Shown one piece after another: positions 15,429 through 16,285 of a stretch of 16,285 nucleotides of DNA (positions within the stretch are counted from its first letter, which is position 1; every line of letters starts with the position of its first letter). The stretch comes from JAGWAZ01 sp050248595 (lineage in GTDB: Bacteria > Bacteroidota > Ignavibacteria > OLB7): assembly GCA_050248595.1 (NCBI GenBank), contig JBFWSB010000052.1, positions 1 through 16,285 of the forward strand, given 5' to 3'. The notes under the pieces were generated by a model. That model did not search any database. It was not told the DNA's origin and saw only the letters and a list, made by a program, of their open reading frames with translations. The position numbers and the translations under genes are program-made.

Positions 15429-15974
15429 ATGTCAGGCAAGCCGTACTTTGCAGTGATTGATTTTGAAGCTACTTGTTGGGAAGAGGAGAATCGGGCTGAT
15501 CAGGAGCTGATAGAGATCGGTTGTGTGATCGTTAATCGCTCAACAACCGAAATTCTGGGAGAATTCGAGACTTTTGTCCGTCCAGTCCGCTATCCTGAAC
15601 TTAGTGATTACTGCACTGCCCTTACTGGGATCACACAAAAAGAAGTAGACACTGCTCCAACTTTTCCGTACGCTCTCGGGATGATGGTCGACTGGTTGAA
15701 GGATCCGTTGACCTACACGTTCTGCTCGTGGGGAGAATTTGATCGCTTTATGCTCCGTGCTTCCTGCCGCTATCACAGAGTTCCCTACCCGTTCGATGAC
15801 GAGTATGTCGATATCAAACCTCTCTTTGTCGAGCAGGTTTCTGGACGAAATGTTCCCATGCAGAAAGCACTCGACATGTTGGGAATCCCTCATGAAGGTC
15901 AACTTCACCGCGCTCTCGACGATGCCCGACACATCGCCCGGATTCTTCAAAATATGCTTGCTGCCGATCAATAA
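15429..15974 (+). CDS. DEDDh-family 3'-5' exonuclease, KapD/Eri1-like
   Basis: A 181-residue single-domain exonuclease predicted to remove nucleotides from the 3' ends of RNA or DNA using two metal ions. The four carboxylates and the general base are visible: Asp11 and Glu13 in VIDFEATCWEEE (Exo I), Asp105 in SWGEFDRFMLR (Exo II), and His150 and Asp155 in QLHRALDDARHIARIL (Exo III, HX4D). DFEATCW and the overall length match the KapD/ERI1-like branch rather than DNA polymerase III epsilon or oligoribonuclease. The start is ATG 15429, because the exonuclease fold begins six residues later; the in-frame extension back to GTG 15303 reads like non-coding sequence. There is no Shine-Dalgarno sequence. 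The natural substrate is unknown. Confidence 0.9.
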   Translation: MSGKPYFAVIDFEATCWEEENRADQELIEIGCVIVNRSTTEILGEFETFVRPVRYPELSDYCTALTGITQKEVDTAPTFPYALGMMVDWLKDPLTYTFCSWGEFDRFMLRASCRYHRVPYPFDDEYVDIKPLFVEQVSGRNVPMQKALDMLGIPHEGQLHRALDDARHIARILQNMLAADQ

Positions 15975-16105
15975 GTGGCCTACTTACCATCTTGTGAAAA
16001 TCGCTCGAACGTTTTTATTTGTTGCAACGAATAATCGACTACCATAAAAGTTCGGTTTCTCCGTTACTCTGATCGTGCAATTGCTCGTTCCAACAAATAA
16101 TATCT

Positions 16106-16111
16106 AAGGAG
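16106..16111 (+). promoter_or_regulatory. Shine-Dalgarno sequence of the yceI-family gene
   Basis: AAGGAG sits seven bases before the ATG at 16119. It supports the start of a gene that runs off the window. Confidence 0.8.
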
Positions 16112-16118
16112 AATATCT

Positions 16119-16285
16119 ATGACAGCAACAACCGTAGCTTCTGCTCTTTCAACGTGGCACGTTGACACTTCCCATTCACAGGTGGGCTTTAAAGTTCGCC
16201 ACCTTGGATTCAGTAAGGTAAAGGGGACATTCCAAGATTTTAATGTTGTCGTTCACTTTGACGGCACTGACCTTTCTTCACTCAA
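16119..16285 (+). CDS. YceI-family protein, N-terminal part; 3' end outside the window
   Basis: The first 55 codons read MTATTVASALSTWHVDTSHS and continue QVGFKVRHLGFSKVKGTFQD, then FNVVVHFDGTDLSS. The W-x-x-D-x-x-H-S-x-V-x-F-x-V-x-H-x-G start and the G-x-F-x-x-F signature are typical of YceI proteins, lipocalin-like beta-barrels that bind isoprenoid or other amphipathic lipids. A full member would be about 170-200 residues. There is no clear signal peptide (MTATTVASAL is not hydrophobic enough), so a cytoplasmic location is likelier. A CAACRAATAAT motif occurs twice upstream (16025-16035 and 16091-16101), and the first is part of the near-palindrome TTTGTTGCAACGAA; either could be an operator. 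Confidence 0.88.
   Translation, partial: MTATTVASALSTWHVDTSHSQVGFKVRHLGFSKVKGTFQDFNVVVHFDGTDLSSL

Noticed and set aside
15540..15971. 143-codon open frame antisense to the exonuclease
   Set aside because: It overlaps all catalytic motifs of the DEDDh gene on the other strand and has no family features.

Overview
The window looks like a chromosomal segment of a Bacteroidota/Chlorobiota-type bacterium (FCB group). Two large secreted proteins end in type IX secretion (T9SS) C-terminal sorting domains, several genes lack a clear Shine-Dalgarno sequence, and secreted beta-propeller proteins dominate. A Kapaibacteriota- or Ignavibacteria-like source is a guess; no rRNA or marker gene is present to settle it.

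Layout: the 3' end of dnaK with a strong terminator (1-646); a secreted WD40 protein made of two tandem copies of one module plus a T9SS tail (736-3432, +); a convergent asnB-methyltransferase pair (6244-3486, -); an ECF sigma factor and a membrane-anchored, anti-sigma-like WD40 protein (6451-8892, +); two minus-strand export-type propeller genes, a choice-of-anchor-B/T9SS protein (8911-11334) and a YVTN propeller with a cytochrome-c-like domain (11470-12933); mgtE (13133-14527, +); a helical hypothetical protein (14762-15328, -); a DEDDh exonuclease (15429-15974, +); and the 5' end of a yceI gene (16119-end, +). No gene-free stretch exceeds 300 bases. The longest, 14528-14761, is pyrimidine-rich on the plus strand and shows nothing I can name. 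I saw no tRNA, rRNA, CRISPR array, insertion sequence or phage gene.

The main discovery is a candidate regulatory circuit. The ECF sigma gene is followed after 18 bases by a protein with a short cytoplasmic anti-sigma-like head, one membrane segment, a Ser/Thr-rich stalk and an outward-facing PNGGE-WD40 module. The secreted protein at 736-3432 carries two copies of the same module. The DNA upstream of the sigma operon and upstream of the secreted gene shares a 29-base two-part element (22 of 29 bases identical, no gaps) placed 72 and 71 bases before the respective start codons. It has an ECF-like -35 (GTGAGAA) and -10 (CGTCCT). I infer that the sigma factor drives its own operon and the secreted WD40 protein, which would link the envelope sensor and its exported look-alike in one regulon. 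asnB and the methyltransferase lie between the two halves on the opposite strand and lack this element.
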